Below are positions 37,843 through 47,232 of a stretch of DNA of 64,000 nt, one piece after another. Numbering within the stretch: the first letter of the stretch is position 1; each line of letters starts with the position of its first letter. The translations under genes were made by a program, and so were the position numbers. Origin of the DNA: JALYOC01 sp036675345 (GTDB taxonomy: Bacteria > Myxococcota > Myxococcia > Myxococcales > Myxococcaceae); contig JAKFFE010000017.1 in assembly GCA_036675345.1 (NCBI GenBank), positions 434,001 through 498,000 of the forward strand, written 5' to 3'. Under the pieces are notes generated by a model, which saw nothing but the letters and a program-made list of their open reading frames with translations, did no database searches and was not told the DNA's origin.

Positions 37843-38096
37843 CGCGGGTCGCCCTCGCCGGACGCCGTGGCGGTGGCCTCCCGCTCGGACTTCTTGATCC
37901 GGTGGACCACGAACGCGGCCACCCCGAAGATCAACGCCAGCGGGGTGAGGGACATGAAGGCGGTCATCGCCACGTAGGTGGCATTGACCTCCTCGCTCTT
38001 GGCCTGACCACACACCGGGCAGGCCAGGGCCTCCACTCCCCACACCGCCAGCATCAGCAGCAGCGACCGAACCGTGTTGGAGAAGAGGACGGGCAT
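37839..38096 (-). CDS. Small CxxC membrane protein in the oxidase operon
   Basis: An 85-residue protein: an N-terminal hydrophobic segment or signal (residues 8-22), then ACPVCG, then a transmembrane helix (about 42-64) and a charged tail. It lies between the second subunit III gene and the Sco gene and overlaps the latter by 4 bases. A CxxC in a membrane-tethered protein next to Sco suggests a thiol or metal-handling step in oxidase assembly, which is inference. I do not recognise a named family. ATG 38096 was chosen because the longer frame to 38189 adds Ser/Pro-rich sequence overlapping the upstream gene. Confidence 0.75.
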   Translation of the reverse strand: MPVLFSNTVRSLLLMLAVWGVEALACPVCGQAKSEEVNATYVAMTAFMSLTPLALIFGVAAFVVHRIKKSEREATATASGEGDPR

Positions 38097-38106
38097 CTGG
38101 GGCCGC

Positions 38107-38694
38107 CTAGAAGTAGACCCGGAAGTAGATCGCCGGCCAGGCGGCGACCACGAACCACCAGAACACCAGGGTGGTGAACAGGAACTCACCCTTCAAGGTT
38201 CCCTGCTGCGCGCGCCACCAGGCAATCCCCAGGGCCACCAGGGCGGCGATGGCGTGCAGCGCGTGGGCGCCGACGATCACGAAGAAGAACGACCCCAGCT
38301 GGCTGGAGCGCAGGCTGAGCCCCTGGGAGAGCAGCATCAGCCACTCCCTCCCCTGGAGGGCAACGAAGGCGGCGCCCAGCAGCCAGCTGATCCCCAGCGG
38401 CAGCGCCACCGAGGGGGCCTGCTTGCGGAAGCGCCAGGCCACGAACAGGCCACCCAGGCCGCTGACCAGCAGGGCGGCGGTGTTCAGCGCGGTCTCCGCC
38501 GCCGGGAGCAGCGGCTGACCGGGAGGCGGCCACAGCCCCATCGCGTTGGACTTCACGATGGTGAACGAGCTGATCAGCCCGGCGAAGAACATGGACTCCG
38601 CCACCACGAACAACATCATCCCCAGAACACCGTTGGCGATGATCGGGGTCCGGCGGACCGGGAGGATACGGGGGGCGGGAGGGGCAGCGTCCAT
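38107..38694 (-). CDS. Second heme-copper oxidase subunit III-like protein
   Basis: A 195-residue membrane protein with about five helices. GMMLFVVAESMFFAGLISSF, the long QGREWLMLLSQGL-type loop, the FFVIVGAHALHAIAALVALG helix and the final FWWFVVAAWPAIYF are subunit III signatures. It differs clearly from the other subunit III encoded upstream (39106-39678). Two subunit III genes in one operon may give alternative or joint subunits. It has a 12-bp gap from coxD. Confidence 0.88.
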   Translation of the reverse strand: MDAAPPAPRILPVRRTPIIANGVLGMMLFVVAESMFFAGLISSFTIVKSNAMGLWPPPGQPLLPAAETALNTAALLVSGLGGLFVAWRFRKQAPSVALPLGISWLLGAAFVALQGREWLMLLSQGLSLRSSQLGSFFFVIVGAHALHAIAALVALGIAWWRAQQGTLKGEFLFTTLVFWWFVVAAWPAIYFRVYF

Positions 38695-38706
38695 GGTTCG
38701 ACCTTC

Positions 38707-39099
38707 CTAATGCTGGGGGGCGCCCGGCGCCTGTCCCTGCTGGCGGTGGAGTTCCATCTCCTTGAGGCCCCGCTCCACCGACTCCTTGGCGGAGATGTTC
38801 TCCCAGTTGTGCCCCTCGTGGTTGAGCACGTCCGGAGCCACCCCGCCAAAGAACACCAACATGAAGCCCAGCATGGTGACCAGCAGGTAGACCACCCACT
38901 TCTTCTCCACGTTGAGGTGCATGAAGTTCTTGGCCACCAGGTACGCCTTGACCACGGCGATCCCGAAGGCGGCGAACAGGGTCACCATCCGGTGTCCCAG
39001 CTCCGGACCGATGAGCGAGATCACCAGCAGGACCAGGAGGACGACCCAGATCTGGATGTAGTGCTTCTGGGCGGACTTGAAGTCAGCGTGCGCGGCCAT
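38707..39099 (-). CDS. coxD: Cytochrome c oxidase subunit IV (caa3-type small subunit)
   Basis: A 130-residue protein with three transmembrane helices in the first 90 residues and a charged C-terminal tail of about 40 residues. The pattern YIQIWVVLLVLLVISLIGPELG, AYLVAKNFMHLNVEKKWVV and the third helix matches prokaryotic subunit IV, which stabilises the oxidase. It lies 6 bp after the coxC stop. Confidence 0.9.
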   Translation of the reverse strand: MAAHADFKSAQKHYIQIWVVLLVLLVISLIGPELGHRMVTLFAAFGIAVVKAYLVAKNFMHLNVEKKWVVYLLVTMLGFMLVFFGGVAPDVLNHEGHNWENISAKESVERGLKEMELHRQQGQAPGAPQH

Positions 39100-39105
39100 G
39101 GCGTC

Positions 39106-39678
39106 TCACTTCGCGATGTAGAGAAGCGGGAAGAGGAAGATCCAGACGAGATCGACGAAGTGCCAGTAGATCCCGATTGCCTCCACGCGCTGCAGCTCGC
39201 GGTTCTTGCGGGCGTCGGCAGCGACGAAGAGCATGATCACCATCCCGGCGATCACGTGCAGGCCGTGGATGCCGGCAGCCGTGTAGTAGAAGGACCAGAA
39301 GGTGCTGCGGGTGATGGTGAACCCGTGGTTGATCTCGGTGGTCCACTCGAAGGCCTTGATCACCAGGAACACCAGCCCGCCCAGCACCGTGAACATCAGG
39401 TACCTGGCGGCGCCCTTCCCGTCCCCGTGCTCGGCCTTGAGGTGGGCCAGCACCGCGAACAGGGAGGAAGTCAGCAGCACGAAGGTGTTGGTGGCGCCGG
39501 CCGGGGTGTTGGTGAAGGCGGACATCTCCGCCCACTCCGGGTGGCCGATCCGGTGCATCACATAGCTGCCCAGCAGTCCTCCGAAGATGATGATTTCGGA
39601 GGCAATCAGCCACCACACGGCCAGCTTGCCGGTGGAGATGCCGGTGACACTTCGGGTGGTCGCAATCGGTCGCTGCAT
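39106..39678 (-). CDS. coxC: Cytochrome c oxidase subunit III
   Basis: A 190-residue subunit III with five predicted helices. Signatures are KLAVWWLIASEIIIFGGLLGSYV, NTFVLLTSSLF, EWTTEINHGFTITRSTFWSFYYTAAGIHGLHVIAGM, and the final YWHFVDLVWIFLFPLLY. It follows coxA by 15 bp in the same operon. Confidence 0.94.
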   Translation of the reverse strand: MQRPIATTRSVTGISTGKLAVWWLIASEIIIFGGLLGSYVMHRIGHPEWAEMSAFTNTPAGATNTFVLLTSSLFAVLAHLKAEHGDGKGAARYLMFTVLGGLVFLVIKAFEWTTEINHGFTITRSTFWSFYYTAAGIHGLHVIAGMVIMLFVAADARKNRELQRVEAIGIYWHFVDLVWIFLFPLLYIAK

Positions 39679-39693
39679 CGAAGTAGGGCTCCG

Positions 39694-41423
<1,730 letters not shown>

Positions 41424-41424
<1 letters not shown>

Positions 41425-42179
41425 TAGTTACCTCCAGGTACGTTCGGACCGGGCGCGTTCTGCTGCACCGGAGCCGGCAGGGCCGGGCCCGAGGGCGACG
41501 GCGCGATCTGCGCCACCTGGCCATGAGAGGCCAGCCAGGCTGCAAAGTCGGTTTCGTTGTGGACCACCACCCGGGCGGGCATCAGCGCGTGGCCAATGCC
41601 GCAGATCTCGGCGCACTGGATGTCGTAGGTCCCGGTCTGGGTGGGCTTGAACCAGCCCTTGATCACCCGGCCGGGGACGATGTCCTGCTTGAGCCGGAAG
41701 GACGGGATGGAGAAGCTGTGCAGCACGTCCCGGCTGGAGAGTTCGAAGTGGTAGGTCTTGTCCAGGCGGACGTGGAGTTCGTCCAGGATCCGGATGTCGT
41801 CCGGGGTGTCCAGCTTCCCGTCCGCGCCGGGGTGGACGAAGGTCCAGGCCCACTGCTGGGCCACCACCCGGACCACCTCATCCGCGGGAGGGGTGGTCTG
41901 CTTGACGTGGACCCAGACCCGGACCGCGGCGATCACGATGATCACGTCGAAGGCGAGGATGATGTAGTGCGGAATGGAGATCCAGCGGGTCTCCTTCCAC
42001 TTCTCACCCGCCACGTACTTGCCGCGGACCCCGTCGCGCTCGGCGAAGCGGAAGATCAGCCAGAAGAACGCCACCTCGGCGAGGATGAACCAGAAGCCGA
42101 CGGACAGCGTGATCAGCAGCACCAGCTCGTCGATGTCGCCGGCGAAGCTCGACGCGGTGTTCATCAAATCTTTGAGCAC
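41424..42179 (-). CDS. coxB: Cytochrome c oxidase subunit II
   Basis: A 251-residue subunit with two N-terminal helices and a cupredoxin domain carrying the binuclear CuA site: the DVLHSFSIPSF histidine and CAEICGIGHALM (two Cys, Glu, His, Met). The preceding QWAWTF aromatic motif for electron entry is present. The C-terminus ends in an Ala/Pro-rich tail and has no heme c domain, so an external cytochrome c must deliver electrons. GTG 42179 has AAGGAA 7 bases upstream. Confidence 0.95.
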
Positions 42180-42195
42180 GGTCGGTTCCTTCCGC

Positions 42196-42342
42196 TCACA
42201 GCACGAAGATCATCGCGAAGCCGGCAAACGCGCCGCAGGCGAGGATCGTGATGATGAAGATCTTCTTGGCCAGCGCATCCGGGCCCACGTCCGGATGGAC
42301 GGGGTCGGTGGCGGGGGCATGGGCGTCGTGTTCGGTTGCCAT
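42196..42342 (-). CDS. 48-residue single-helix membrane peptide in the oxidase operon
   Basis: A short gene of 48 codons: an acidic/His-rich N-terminus (MATEHDAHAPATDP) followed by KKIFIITILACGAFAGFAMIFVL, one transmembrane helix reaching the C-terminus. It lies exactly in the gap between the c4-type cytochrome gene (8 bp) and coxB (16 bp) on the same strand. Size, topology and position match the very small accessory subunits found in cytochrome oxidases, but I cannot name a family. Confidence 0.8.
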   Translation of the reverse strand: MATEHDAHAPATDPVHPDVGPDALAKKIFIITILACGAFAGFAMIFVL

Positions 42343-42350
42343 GGTCGGAC

Positions 42351-43016
42351 CTAGCGGGGCAGCGTCGAGATGTAGGCGACCACGTTCTGGATCGCGGCGT
42401 CATCCGCCAGGGTCATCGCCATCGGCCGCATCTGGGCGCCGGTGACGTCTCCCGCGGCGGTGCCCCGGTGACCGTCCTTGAACTTCTGCAGCTGGCGGAC
42501 CAGGTACCAGTCGTGCTGACCGGTCAGCGGCGGCGCGTTGAGCGCCTGGTTGCCGCGGCCGTCCGCGCCGTGGCAGGCCACGCAGACCTGGAACGGGCCC
42601 TTGCCGGCCTCGGCGTTGGCGGCGGTCAGGGTGGGCGCGGCGGGGACCACCGGCAGGGAGGCCACGTAGCGGGAGACCTCCTGGAGGTCGCGCTCGTTCT
42701 TGATCTGGAAGGACATCGGACGCATCCGCAGACCCTCGCTGTCATCCGGGTGGTAGGCCCGGTGCCCGCCGCGGAACTTCTGCAGCTGGGAGACCAGGTA
42801 CCACTCGGGGAGCCCGGCGATCGCCGGGGCATAGAATGCGGAAACCCCCTCCCCCTTGGCGCCATGGCAGCTGACACAATCGCTGTAGAGGACCTGGCCG
42901 GACTGAGGCGCAGGGGTGGAGCCGTGAGGTGGGCAGGCGGTAAGCAACGCCGCCGCACCCATCGCCAGCGCCACGAGCAGGCTTCGCGGACAAGAGGATG
43001 GATTTCGAAGGTGCAT
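42351..43016 (-). CDS. Diheme c4-type cytochrome lipoprotein
   Basis: A 221-residue protein with a lipoprotein-type signal (LLTAC) and two similar cytochrome c domains: CVSCHGAKGEG with YLVSQLQKFRGGHRAYHPDDSEGLRMRPM, then CVACHGADGRG with YLVRQLQKFKDGHRGTAAGDVTGAQMRPM. The domain duplication and the Met ligand segments are typical of cytochrome c4. As the first gene of the oxidase operon it is the most likely electron donor to CuA of CoxB. It is divergent from a small membrane protein gene. Confidence 0.93.
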   Translation of the reverse strand: MHLRNPSSCPRSLLVALAMGAAALLTACPPHGSTPAPQSGQVLYSDCVSCHGAKGEGVSAFYAPAIAGLPEWYLVSQLQKFRGGHRAYHPDDSEGLRMRPMSFQIKNERDLQEVSRYVASLPVVPAAPTLTAANAEAGKGPFQVCVACHGADGRGNQALNAPPLTGQHDWYLVRQLQKFKDGHRGTAAGDVTGAQMRPMAMTLADDAAIQNVVAYISTLPR

Positions 43017-43240
43017 TCGGTCCTGCCGTCTTTCGGGACATCCCGGTTGGACGAGCGGGGGCTATGAATCAGAGGCAGGCAGGCCCTTCAAGGAAATTCC
43101 TGTCGGAATGCGCTTTTGGCGTGGCGCTAATGACCTGTGTCAAGGCCCCTTTGGCCGACTGGTCTCCGGGCGGGGGCGGGGCTTGCCAATTCCCCAGCGG
43201 CGGCGCGGTCCCATCTTGTGGGGAAGGAGGTCTATCGACC

Positions 43241-43738
43241 GTGAAGGACACGACCTATGGAGACTTCATCCGCGCTGCCTTCATCTCGTCGCTGATCGGC
43301 GGGGCGGTGCTGGCATTCACCATGGTGATCCCGGCCGCCAGCGGGGTCCGGATCTGGCCGGGGACGCAGGTCGCCGCCTACCCGTTCATCGGACACCAGG
43401 TGTACGAGTCCGGGTTCGCGATGGGTCCGATGATCCTGGGGACGATCATCCACTTCGCGATCTCCTTCCTGTGGGCGCTGGCCTTCGTGTTCACCGTGCG
43501 CAGCCTCACCCGGGTGCAGACGATGTTCCTGGCAGTGCCGTTCGGACTGGTGGTGTGGCTGGTGATGCACCAGGTGGTGCTGCGGCTGATCGGCGCCCAG
43601 GATCTGCTCTCCCGGTTCAACCCGGTGATGGGGGCCCTGCAGCACGTGGGCTTCGGGCTGGCGATCGGCGCCACCCTGGTGCTGCTGCAGCCGCAGAACT
43701 GGCGCTTCCGCCGGACCCGCCGCGCGCTGGCGGCATAG
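43241..43738 (+). CDS. Hypothetical four-helix membrane protein
   Basis: A 165-residue integral membrane protein with four hydrophobic segments (about 12-32, 57-84, 90-110, 128-148) and a basic C-terminus. GTG 43241 has AAGGAGGT at 8 bases, one of the best ribosome sites in the window, and rules out the longer frame to 42998. It resembles the general shape of DUF1440/YagU-like proteins, but I cannot confirm it. It is divergent from the oxidase operon. Confidence 0.75.
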   Translation: MKDTTYGDFIRAAFISSLIGGAVLAFTMVIPAASGVRIWPGTQVAAYPFIGHQVYESGFAMGPMILGTIIHFAISFLWALAFVFTVRSLTRVQTMFLAVPFGLVVWLVMHQVVLRLIGAQDLLSRFNPVMGALQHVGFGLAIGATLVLLQPQNWRFRRTRRALAA

Positions 43739-43750
43739 GCCTCCCCAGGC

Positions 43751-44221
43751 TCAGCGGGAGGGAGGCTTCCCCTCCCGCACCAGCCGGGAGAGTTCGCGAT
43801 CAAAGGTCGCCGCGAAGCGCTGCTTGTCCTGGGGCCCGAAGCCCGCGGGTCCCCCGGTCATCACCCCACCCTCCCGCAGCTCCTGCATGAAGTTCCGCAC
43901 CGACAGCCGCTCGTCGATGTTCTCCTCGGTGAACGGCTCGCCGCGGACGTCCATCACCACCACCCCCTTCTTCACCAGGGCGGAGGCCAGCGGGATGTCC
44001 TGGGTCACCGCCAGATCCCCGCGCACTGCCTGGGCGGCAAGGTAGGCGTCGGCCACGTCCAGTCCCTTGCCGACCTGCACGGTGGAGAAGAGCTCCGAGC
44101 GCGGCAACGAGATCGCCTTGTTGGCCACGAACACCGCGGGCACCTTCAGCCGTTCGGCGGCGCGGAGGATGATCTCCTTCACCGGCCCCGGACACGCATC
44201 CGCATCGACCCAGATTCTCAT
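43751..44221 (-). CDS. YaiI/YqxD family protein (UPF0178)
   Basis: A 156-residue cytoplasmic protein of the YaiI/YqxD family, a PIN-like fold of unknown function. It starts with the family hallmark RIWVDADACP and continues with VFVANK, GLDVADAYLA, LAVTQDIPLA, a FTEENI segment and GGPAGFGPQDKQRFAATFDREL at the end. ATG 44221 places the motif directly after the start; the longer frame to 44257 is not needed. Confidence 0.92.
   Translation of the reverse strand: MRIWVDADACPGPVKEIILRAAERLKVPAVFVANKAISLPRSELFSTVQVGKGLDVADAYLAAQAVRGDLAVTQDIPLASALVKKGVVVMDVRGEPFTEENIDERLSVRNFMQELREGGVMTGGPAGFGPQDKQRFAATFDRELSRLVREGKPPSR
43754..43778 (+). terminator. Hairpin at converging 3' ends
   Basis: GCGGGAGG (43754-43761) and CCTCCCGC (43771-43778) pair perfectly. 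It overlaps the last codons of the YaiI-type gene and lies 15 bp past the stop of the membrane protein gene, so it could terminate the plus-strand transcript. Confidence 0.4.
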
Positions 44222-44265
44222 CGTCCCGCTCCGTACCCCATCCCTGCCCCCGGCCAAGAAACGTT

Positions 44266-44302
44266 CAGGGCCCGTCCCACACGAAGGTGGCGACGGGCCC
44301 TG
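44266..44302 (-). terminator. Strong hairpin after the subtilisin gene
   Basis: CAGGGCCCGTC (44266-44276) pairs with GACGGGCCCTG (44292-44302), 11 of 11, and the loop contains a further CCAC/GTGG pair. It lies 37 bp past the stop of the minus-strand protease gene. Confidence 0.75.
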
Positions 44303-44338
44303 GATGCTCGATCTCGGATGTGATCTGGATCTAACGAC

Positions 44339-45691
44339 TTAGGAAGCGTCCTGCACGTACCGGGCAACCAGGGGCAGCAAGCGCTCGCGCTCGGTCCCGG
44401 AGAGCTGGAGGCGGTCGGCGGCGGCCTCGGGGGTGATCCCCTCGCGGCGGACCAGCCCGGTCAGCCCGGCCAGGGTGTAGGCGGCGCGGATGTCCACCTT
44501 GCCCGCTGCGTTCACCAGCGGATCCCAGCTGGCCTCCTGCGGGGTGACGTCCGCCAGGAGGTTCTTCACCTGGGCCGGGGTCAGCGCCGGGTCCATCAGC
44601 ATCGCCTTGGCGGCGGCGGAGGCCACGTTGGGGCTGGCCATGGAGGTGCCGCTCATGGACTCGAACTTGCCGTTGGGGGTGGTGGAGAGGACGTTGGAGC
44701 CGATCCCCCCGTGGGTCGCCCAGGGCTTGCCGAAGTTGGAGTAGCCGGCCTTCTTGCCGTCCTGGTCCGCGGCGCTGACCACCACGAAGTTCTCCAAGGA
44801 GTGCTTCTTGAAGTAGGCGTCGGCCTGGTAGCTGTTGATGTCCCTGCCGTCATTGCCGGCGCTGGCCACGAACAGGATCTCGGGGTGCCTGGCCATCGCC
44901 TCCAGCATCGCCGCCACGTCCGCCTTGTCGGTGACCTTGAAGCTCATGTTGATCACCTTCACACCGTTCTTGGCCGCGTAGTCGAAGGCCTCGGCGGCCA
45001 TCTTCCCGTCGAAGTTGTTGCCCAAAAGCTGCAGCCCCATCACGTCCACGTCGTCGGTCCCCTGGGTGATGATCCCGGAGACGTGGGTGCCATGGCCCTC
45101 GGTGTCGTCCAGCCGCAGCGGGCCCGGCTCGTCCCGGAAGCCTTCCACGGTGGCCGACCCGGAGGCGCCCCGGTCCTCGGCCACGCCCTTGCGGTCGTTG
45201 AAGTTGAAGCCGTGGCGATCATCGACGTAGCCGTTGTTGTCGTTGTCGATCCCGTCGCCGGCGATCTCGCCCTCGTTGGTCCACAGCTTGGTGTCCAGGG
45301 CCACGTGCTGGGTGTCCAGGCCGGTGTCCGCCACGCCCACGTTGACCCGCACGTTCTCCTGGCCGGCCAAGAGCTGCAGCTTGCGGAAGTTGGAGTCGGT
45401 CTCGCTGACGTTGCTGGAGATGATCTTGTCCGCCAAGGCGTCGCCGCTCATCCCCGCCGGCCGGGTGGTGGGCGCGTCGTAGCCGCGGGCCCGGACCAGG
45501 TTGCGCAGGTCGGTCTTCACCGTGGAGTCCAGCTGGAACTGGTCGCTGGCGTACAGCTTCACCAGCTCCCGCGCGTCCTCGGAGGCCTCCACCGGGGTGG
45601 CGTTGGCCAGGGGCTTGAGCTGGGCCCACTCCTCCTTGGTGACCACGTTGTCCAGGGTGGCGGTGCGGATGGCATCCTTGATGGCGGTCAC
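44339..45691 (-). CDS. Subtilisin-family (S8) serine protease without signal peptide
   Basis: A 450-residue subtilase. Catalytic residues: Asp122 in VGVADTGLD, His200 in EGHGTHVSG, Ser350 in MSGTSMASPNVA, with the oxyanion Asn in ASAGND. An insert GDGIDNDNNGYVDD after the Asp site looks like a calcium loop. The N-terminal 110 residues are helical and charged, starting TAIKDAIRTATLDNVV, and there is no signal peptide or Tat motif. That recalls PopC of Myxococcus xanthus, an S8 protease released without a signal peptide, but orthology is not shown here. GTG 45691 has GGAGAG at 7 bases. It is 72 bp downstream of an anti-sigma factor gene, probably in the same operon. Confidence 0.9.
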   Translation of the reverse strand: MTAIKDAIRTATLDNVVTKEEWAQLKPLANATPVEASEDARELVKLYASDQFQLDSTVKTDLRNLVRARGYDAPTTRPAGMSGDALADKIISSNVSETDSNFRKLQLLAGQENVRVNVGVADTGLDTQHVALDTKLWTNEGEIAGDGIDNDNNGYVDDRHGFNFNDRKGVAEDRGASGSATVEGFRDEPGPLRLDDTEGHGTHVSGIITQGTDDVDVMGLQLLGNNFDGKMAAEAFDYAAKNGVKVINMSFKVTDKADVAAMLEAMARHPEILFVASAGNDGRDINSYQADAYFKKHSLENFVVVSAADQDGKKAGYSNFGKPWATHGGIGSNVLSTTPNGKFESMSGTSMASPNVASAAAKAMLMDPALTPAQVKNLLADVTPQEASWDPLVNAAGKVDIRAAYTLAGLTGLVRREGITPEAAADRLQLSGTERERLLPLVARYVQDAS

Positions 45692-45763
45692 GGGAACTCT
45701 CCAGGGATCTTGGAAACCGGCACCCACATTGTCGGACGGTGTGGGAGAGGGTTGCGTGTGGAT

Positions 45764-46147
45764 TTACGGAAGTTTTTCCGTGGACACGGAAAGATCCATT
45801 CCCCGCGGCGCCCGACCGGGGCCGGTGGCCAGGGTCTGCACCGAGAAGAGGGCCACCACCACCGCCGCGGCGGCGAACCCGAAGGCAAACGGCCGCTCCC
45901 ACCGCCAGCCGGCCCGGGCGGGGGGACCGGCCAGCTCCGCGGCGATCGCGCGCCGCAGCCGGTGACGGGAGGCCTCCGAGGGGGCCGGTTCCTCCTCCCC
46001 CAGTTCGATGTCGCGTTTGAGGGCCAGGTAGCTGCCCAGGCACCTGGGACAGACCGGCAGGTGGGCCTCCACCGCGAGCCGGGCCGGCGGAGGGAGGGTG
46101 CCGAAGTGGTAGGCGATCAGCTCCGGCTGGACGTTCTGGCAGCTCAT
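45764..46147 (-). CDS. Zinc-finger anti-sigma factor, membrane-anchored
   Basis: A 127-residue protein with an N-terminal zf-HC2-type motif (AYHFGTLPPPARLAVEAHLPVCPRC: His then CxxC), a linker, and one transmembrane helix (about 90-107, FAFGFAAAAVVVALFSV). This is the normal layout of ECF anti-sigma factors, which hold the sigma factor at the membrane until a signal arrives. It overlaps the ECF sigma gene by 4 bases (ATGA), so the two are co-translated. A small hairpin overlaps its stop codon. Confidence 0.88.
   Translation of the reverse strand: MSCQNVQPELIAYHFGTLPPPARLAVEAHLPVCPRCLGSYLALKRDIELGEEEPAPSEASRHRLRRAIAAELAGPPARAGWRWERPFAFGFAAAAVVVALFSVQTLATGPGRAPRGMDLSVSTEKLP
45766..45781 (-). 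terminator. Small hairpin at the anti-sigma stop codon
   Basis: ACGGAA (45766-45771) pairs with TTCCGT (45776-45781) around a tetraloop. It overlaps the end of the anti-sigma gene, ahead of the protease gene. No T-run follows, so it may only lower read-through or protect an RNA end. Confidence 0.3.
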
Positions 46148-46674
46148 GGGTGCAGCTCCTCTCGAAGGCGGGACACCATCTGGTGCAGGCGCGACTTCAC
46201 CGTGCCCAGCGGCACCGCCAGCACGGTGGCCAGCTCCTGGTAGGAGAGGCCGCTGGCGCGCAGTTGGTACAGCTCCCCCAGCTCCAGGGGCAGCCTGGCC
46301 ACCGCGGCGCGCAGGGCCTGGACCGTCTGCGCCTCCTGGAGGGCGCGCTCCGGAGGGGGGGCGGACTCGGCCGGGAGGTTGGCCTCCTGCTCCAGGGCGC
46401 GGCTCTCCCGCCGGCTGGCGCGGTGACGGTTCAGACACAGGTTGCGGGCCACCTGGAACAGCCAGGCCCGAAGGCTGTAGGCCCCCCGGGCCCCGGCCTT
46501 GTCCCGCAGCAGGGCCAGGAAGGTGTCGTGGAGCACGTCCTCCGCGTCCGCCTCCCGCCCCAGGTGTTTGCGGATGAAGCCGTACAGCGGGCGCTCATAG
46601 CGGTCGTGGAGGGCGTCGAACGCGCCCAGATCGCCTCCCAGCAGGGCCTGGTACAGCGCTTCGTCGGACCGCAT
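46144..46674 (-). CDS. ECF-family RNA polymerase sigma factor
   Basis: A 176-residue sigma-70 family factor. Region 2 is at about 20-85 (YERPLYGFIRKHLGREADAEDVLHDTFLALLRD, then RAWLFQVARNLCLNRHR) and region 4 at about 115-170 (LPLELGELYQLRASGLSYQELATVLAVPLGTVKSRLHQ). It lacks regions 1 and 3, as ECF factors do. It starts 15 bp after a small membrane protein gene and overlaps its anti-sigma gene by 4 bases. Confidence 0.95.
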   Translation of the reverse strand: MRSDEALYQALLGGDLGAFDALHDRYERPLYGFIRKHLGREADAEDVLHDTFLALLRDKAGARGAYSLRAWLFQVARNLCLNRHRASRRESRALEQEANLPAESAPPPERALQEAQTVQALRAAVARLPLELGELYQLRASGLSYQELATVLAVPLGTVKSRLHQMVSRLREELHP

Positions 46675-46689
46675 CGGCGCCGCCCGATC

Positions 46690-47058
46690 CTAGCGCGCCT
46701 GCAAGGTGGCCACCGGCAGCCGGGAGGCTCGAAAGGCGCCCACCGCCGCCACCAGGCTGGTCACCAGCACCATGATCAGCGCCAGCACCACGTTGTTCAG
46801 TGACTCGCCGGTCCCCTGGATCAGCACCGCCAGCTGCTCTTCGGCAGGCACCTGGCGCAGGTAGCGGAAGACCCCGATCACTCCGGTGAAGAACCCCAGC
46901 AGGCCACTGGTGGCGGTGGCCACCCCCAGGGCCACCAGCAGCCCCGCCCCGCGGCGCTCGGGCCGGAGCAGGAACAGCACGGCGGAGGCGACCGCCAGGA
47001 AGCCGAAGATCAAGACCGGGTACATCCCGAAACCACCGAGGGCGAAGAACTCCAACAT
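46690..47058 (-). CDS. Small membrane protein, MotA/TolQ/ExbB-like
   Basis: A 122-residue protein with three hydrophobic helices (about 10-28, 34-58, 86-108). The last helix, after GTGESLNNVVLALIMVLVTSLVAAVGAFR, resembles the proton-channel helices of TolQ/ExbB/MotA, but the protein is about half their length and no ExbD/TolR partner is adjacent. ATG 47058 has AGGAGG at 6 bases. It is the first gene of the likely operon with the ECF sigma factor, its anti-sigma factor and the subtilisin, and may be a component of the signal the anti-sigma factor reads (inference). Confidence 0.72.
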   Translation of the reverse strand: MLEFFALGGFGMYPVLIFGFLAVASAVLFLLRPERRGAGLLVALGVATATSGLLGFFTGVIGVFRYLRQVPAEEQLAVLIQGTGESLNNVVLALIMVLVTSLVAAVGAFRASRLPVATLQAR

Positions 47059-47155
47059 GGGACCTCCTGGACCGCCTCCCCGAGAATGGAGCGGCGGTGA
47101 CCAGAGCAAAGAACCGGTCCCTCCAAAAGGTTCGAATTCTCCCTCCGCTTGCTCA

Positions 47156-47179
47156 GGAAGCGGACGCGATACCGCTTCC
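47156..47179 (-). terminator. Hairpin after the M4 metalloprotease gene
   Basis: GGAAGCGG (47156-47163) pairs with CCGCTTCC (47172-47179) around an 8-base loop. It lies 54 bp past the stop of the minus-strand metalloprotease gene and ahead of the ECF operon. Confidence 0.55.
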
Positions 47180-47232
47180 GGTGGGGGGGTCCGGCCTTCC
47201 CCGGTCCGGGCCCCTCCCCCGATGCGGTGCCG

